64,000 nucleotides of DNA from Stenopsyche tienmushanensis (lineage: Eukaryota > Arthropoda > Insecta > Trichoptera > Stenopsychidae). The DNA is taken from positions 744,001 to 808,000 of the forward strand of contig WACJ01000516.1 in the NCBI GenBank assembly GCA_008973525.1. The letters are read 5' to 3'. Below the pieces are notes generated by a model. The model made no database searches, was not told where the DNA came from, and was given only the letters and a program-made list of their open reading frames with translations. Made by a program: the position numbers and the translations under genes. Below, piece by piece: positions 60,410 through 64,000 of the stretch; positions within the stretch are counted from its first letter, which is position 1; every line of letters begins with the position of its first letter.

Positions 60410-63400
60410 GATGTGTTGTGATTTAGTTTCAAATTTTAATTATAACAATTTAATCAAATTTTATATAATTAAATTAAATTTCATCTAAATTTATATATGA
60501 ATAGCACTTGATACTGACCATGATCGCTTTGAATACACTACAATACAATCATGTTATACCGCATATTCTCCATTATATAGTATTTTGATAATTTTATGTC
60601 TGTTTATTGATTTTCTTGTTATGAATGTAAAATAGAAGAAGACATAACATATTAATTTACAGCGATTAAATTGAAAGCCTCGTTTTCGACAAACGAGGTA
60701 TGTTTCAAAATAGCTTACGTCTTTAATGGTGGTTTTATTCGAAACGTTAACAATATGTAATGATATCCATTATTTATTGGCTTTCAATACCTATTCATTC
60801 CGAGAACTTTGATCGGATGTTATGGATATTTGAGTCTGATTTACTTTGACGAGCGAACAAATTGTGGCACAAAGTAGTGCTTGTTTCAAGTGAAATGAAC
60901 ACGACCCGCTTCGGGGGAATGAAATTTAGTTTCAAAGTGAAATAAACCAGATTAAAATTTTTGCTCTGTTCACGAATAAAGTCCGTGGTTGGTTTCGTCC
61001 TCGAATTTCATCGTACCCGACGACAATGGATTTGTACTTCTGAGCGTCCTGGTGGAGGTGTTGTTGTTTTATTTTACATAAGACAATAGGGGTAGCAAAG
61101 CGTAAAGACACTGAATAAATACATTCAACACTGATGTCTCATTATCAAATGGTGAAGTGGAGAAGTGAACACTTGTTGGGCCACTTGCTCGCTGCTCGAA
61201 TAAAAATAAAACAGCTTTCTCGGGCTTTCTGTTCCAGGGACTTCGCCCTTGGGGAACGAATACTTCAGATACTAATAAAAAAGTGATAATAGGGAGTTGC
61301 AAGAACTTGTTCATATTAAATCCGAGCACGAGATATTTCAATTTATGTTTCTTTTTTAATATTAGCAGCAACGAAATTAAATTGAAACGTATGCGCAAAT
61401 GGTGAATTATCAATTTATTGCCGATTTTTTTTCTATCGCTCAAACATATTAACTTTTATAAAAAACACCGAAAAAAATATACATATACGCATTTATTAAG
61501 AATATTTTTAATGATATCGATCATTTATCATCACAGGCACTTGTAATCCTACCTATTTAAATTTGATGCTCCTCTAACATTTTGGGACTCGTTTGCGTTT
61601 AAAAACTACTTTTAACGTGTAAATTTCTTTTTAAAAAATGCTTTAACTTTTCAGCAATTCCAAGCCTTCGTTTATTTTGTTAAACTGGCAATTGAACGAT
61701 GCAATTTCTTCCCGATATTTTAGATCATATAGTAATCGCTTCTTAAAATTATTAAATCGTCATTTATAAGCAAAGAAATAGTAGAATGATCATTTTTCTT
61801 CAGATAACGGTTGATCGATACTTTTTGATGCTTATGCATATTTTGTGATTTTTGTTAAATGCAATTTCTTTAAAAATGTATATTTTTGTTATTGCAGTCT
61901 TCTATTCAGACCATGAAAGCTTTCTCCACCTTTTCTATCAATACTGGGCTTGTACGAGAAATATATTTCGCATTTATAGACGAGCCTTATTTTTTTGTGT
62001 CGTCCTAATTGTCTAATTCAAAGTTTTAGCAAAAATGATGATTTCTCAGAATTTTACGACACAAAGAGGTGACAAATATTTTCTTTCCCATAATCTCTGG
62101 ATCTCTCTAAGTGAATAATTAAAATCATATGAATTGGCACTGTTTTACTTTCATGATCTAGATGAGTTTTCGCTTTACCACAGCCACTCGCTGTTCCAAT
62201 TTATCTCTTTCAATCAAAAATGATTGCTTGCTTTTGCATTTAATTGGGCCTTGCATATGTCTAGTTGTATTAAAATATAGTTTAATTAATATTGATTGAA
62301 TTAGGCTATAGTATGAAACCATCTAAAACTAATGAGGAAATAAAGAAAACCAAGGCATCAAATATAAACGTTTCCTCAGCAGATTTTTCTTGGAGAGAAT
62401 AAATGTATAGTTTTTAATAAGATTATACTTATAACATAGTGGCTCTCTCGAAAAAATGCATTCATTTCAAGCCCCTAAAATTAGTTTAACCCCAAAAATG
62501 GTTTTAAAAAAAATATGTATGTTATATAAGAAATCATCCCTTTTAACAATTTAAACCAAGGCAAAAAATGAACGTAAAAAGAGTCTTCATTACAACATTA
62601 CATGTCCACATACTGCAAGAATATTCAAGGGTTACATTGAGTGATTTTACCACATCGTCCTATTCATCGATGTCATCCATCCAAAGGATCAAAATTAATT
62701 TAAAAAAAATATTTTAGATAAATATGTCAATAGAAAAAAGGCTATACTTTCAATGCCCATTACCCAAAATGATCATTTTTCCATACGTTTTATTTATTTA
62801 CACATCATGATACGAATATTTTTAGAACTTATCAATGTTCGATTAACTCAGTATAGTCAATAGGGATATACTATCAACGGAAATCGAATTGTTCTGATAG
62901 TGAATCACTGTAGCATACTTACGTTCATGTCTTGTGAATAATAAATTCGAAGGAGCATTCAACGCCATACTCCGAAAACATTATTTTGGACAACTTTCTG
63001 CTTCTAATCAATAAATATTTGATAATTCAAACATAGTGTCGTTGAATTTAGATCAGTAATACAATATATTCATATCAAATTTATTTAAAAACAACCATAT
63101 CACCTTCACGAGAAAGTCTTTCATACGTGTCTTGTAAAGCAAACATATTGCATAGAAATGGTACGTTATTCCACCTAAAAATACAAATTGACATAAAATG
63201 TAGATTTAATAGCATGTAGCAAATAACGTCTGGCAATATGTCTTCTAAATGTTTCCTCTGTATACATTCTAACATCTCTGAACGTCCTCAAAATGTCTCA
63301 AATATATCAAATTCAGTATCGTTTTTTTTTCCGGGTACATCAACATTGAAAGCCATTTATGAATTAATCACACCTTCAAATCCACCATCCACTTATCAAA

Positions 63401-64000
63401 ATGAGAAAATTGTCACTTTCACTCATCTCATGAAAAAAATAAGGCTTGTTCTTTGTTAGCCCCAATTTCTGATAGCGTCCCTCTTTTTGCGCATTTCCAC
63501 CCCCAAAGTTTTTCTGTTGTATACGCCGCAACAATGTAGTAGTTTTATCATCCGAAATGACGTTTCCACTGGTATAAGCCATTATTCTATTAACTGTACC
63601 GATAAAACAGGAATGGGCCATATTAAAAATATTACACGTCTTCTACGGACAAAACCCGTAAACATTTTTATGATTACAAACGCAATCTTTTTTTATAAGG
63701 CCGGAATGAATCTTCCTGCAATGGCGTTACATTGTAGGTGTTTCAGATTGATGCGAAATTATTTCATCGCTGTATTTGTTTGCTAAATATTATAACTAAG
63801 TGTAAAAATTGCCTTAAATTTCATAGTCGCTTTGATATACCAATCTCGGCTTTAATACGATTTTTGGGTGTTTCCACAGAAACACAAACGACATTCAATT
63901 ACGATTTTATTACTACGATTTATATTATAGCATGAATTATATACAATACAAGTAATTTGTACTAATGAATATATTATAGCAAATCATGCGATTATATATC
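60410..64000. other. AT-rich DNA to the window end, no supported gene
   Basis: Includes repeat R2 copy 2 (about 62,475-62,690). A 124-codon minus frame at 61,069-61,443 and several 65-99-codon frames at 63,081-63,935 on both strands have no recognisable domain. At 63.08-63.62 kb the minus strand is open in two separate pieces, which could be an old coding fragment, but I cannot assign it. Confidence 0.4.
62475..62690 (+). repeat. Weakly conserved repeat R2, copy 2
   Basis: Shares the TTTAACCCC(A)AAAA and CACATCGTCC-ATTCATC anchors with 42,735-42,960, in the same order and orientation and at nearly the same spacing (about 180-190 bases). The sequence between them is too diverged to align by eye. 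Confidence 0.5.

Larger units (their letters stand above)
47244..64000 (-). other. Probable long intron upstream of the TM6 exon (runs off the window)
   Basis: The exon beginning at 47,243 has a good acceptor, and earlier receptor exons (TM1-TM5, DRY motif) must lie upstream on the minus strand. I see no DRY-like or TM3-TM5-like reading in this stretch, so the intron is probably longer than 16.7 kb, though a short exon without a long frame could be missed. It holds the Kolobok-like, hAT, Tigger and pogo-like copies listed separately. Other segments (47,250-49,130, 50,515-52,300, 53,440-55,330, 56,750-59,560, 60,410-64,000) show no recognisable gene. Confidence 0.65.

Noticed and set aside
61069..61443. 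124-codon minus-strand frame
   Set aside because: Hydrophobic and lysine-rich by AT bias, no GPCR signature, and it does not look like receptor TM1-TM5. No support as an exon.
63081..63935. Possible split gene from neighbouring minus-strand frames
   Set aside because: The frames do not share phase with plausible splice sites and match no family. Plus-strand frames of similar length overlap them.

Overview
The window is AT-rich, intron-bearing eukaryotic DNA, and the only host gene I can support is an arthropod-type GPCR. Two exons on the minus strand encode the end of the third intracellular loop, TM6, TM7 and the short C-terminal tail of a 5-HT2-type serotonin receptor. The closest match from memory is the insect 5-HT2B/5-HT2beta group. 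This points to an arthropod, probably an insect or near relative; I cannot name the species. There is no bacterial gene organisation, no operon, no CRISPR array, and no tRNA or rRNA gene that I can see.

Layout. From 1 to about 39.68 kb lies DNA downstream of the receptor gene, with no recognisable host gene. It holds decayed transposable elements: an RTE-like LINE fragment (1.49-2.19 kb), a dispersed repeat (5.26-5.69), a mariner remnant (6.73-7.21), two rearranged Tigger/pogo elements (11.3-12.0 and 18.0-18.7), a short relative of them (29.2-29.3), a hAT element with an intact target-site duplication and a LINE fragment inside it (15.87-17.89), two LTR-like copies in opposite orientation (21.46-21.82 and 31.70-32.00), a TIR transposon I recognise by its protein but cannot name (26.05-27.13), and a piggyBac pseudogene (35.64-36.68). 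From 39,686 to 47,243 are the two receptor exons, separated by a 6,972-base phase-0 intron that carries a second copy of the 5.26 kb repeat, a pogo-like end and a TA-flanked mariner. From 47,244 to 64,000 is presumably intron upstream of TM6, because TM1 to TM5 are not visible. It contains a TTAA-flanked Kolobok-like element, a second hAT pseudogene, a Tigger pseudogene and a TA-flanked pogo-like element.

How it fits together. The receptor exons are open, correctly spliced in phase and carry the expected TM6 and TM7 motifs, so the gene looks functional. Every transposase I read has stops, frameshifts or deletions, so these are fossils. The region is best described as the 3' end of a long-intron neuronal receptor gene in a genome colonised by at least six DNA-transposon groups and some retroelements. 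I found no convincing new biological system. The most interesting structure is the head-to-head Tigger arrangement shared by two copies, followed by the GC-rich loop exon and a few unassigned GC-balanced blocks.
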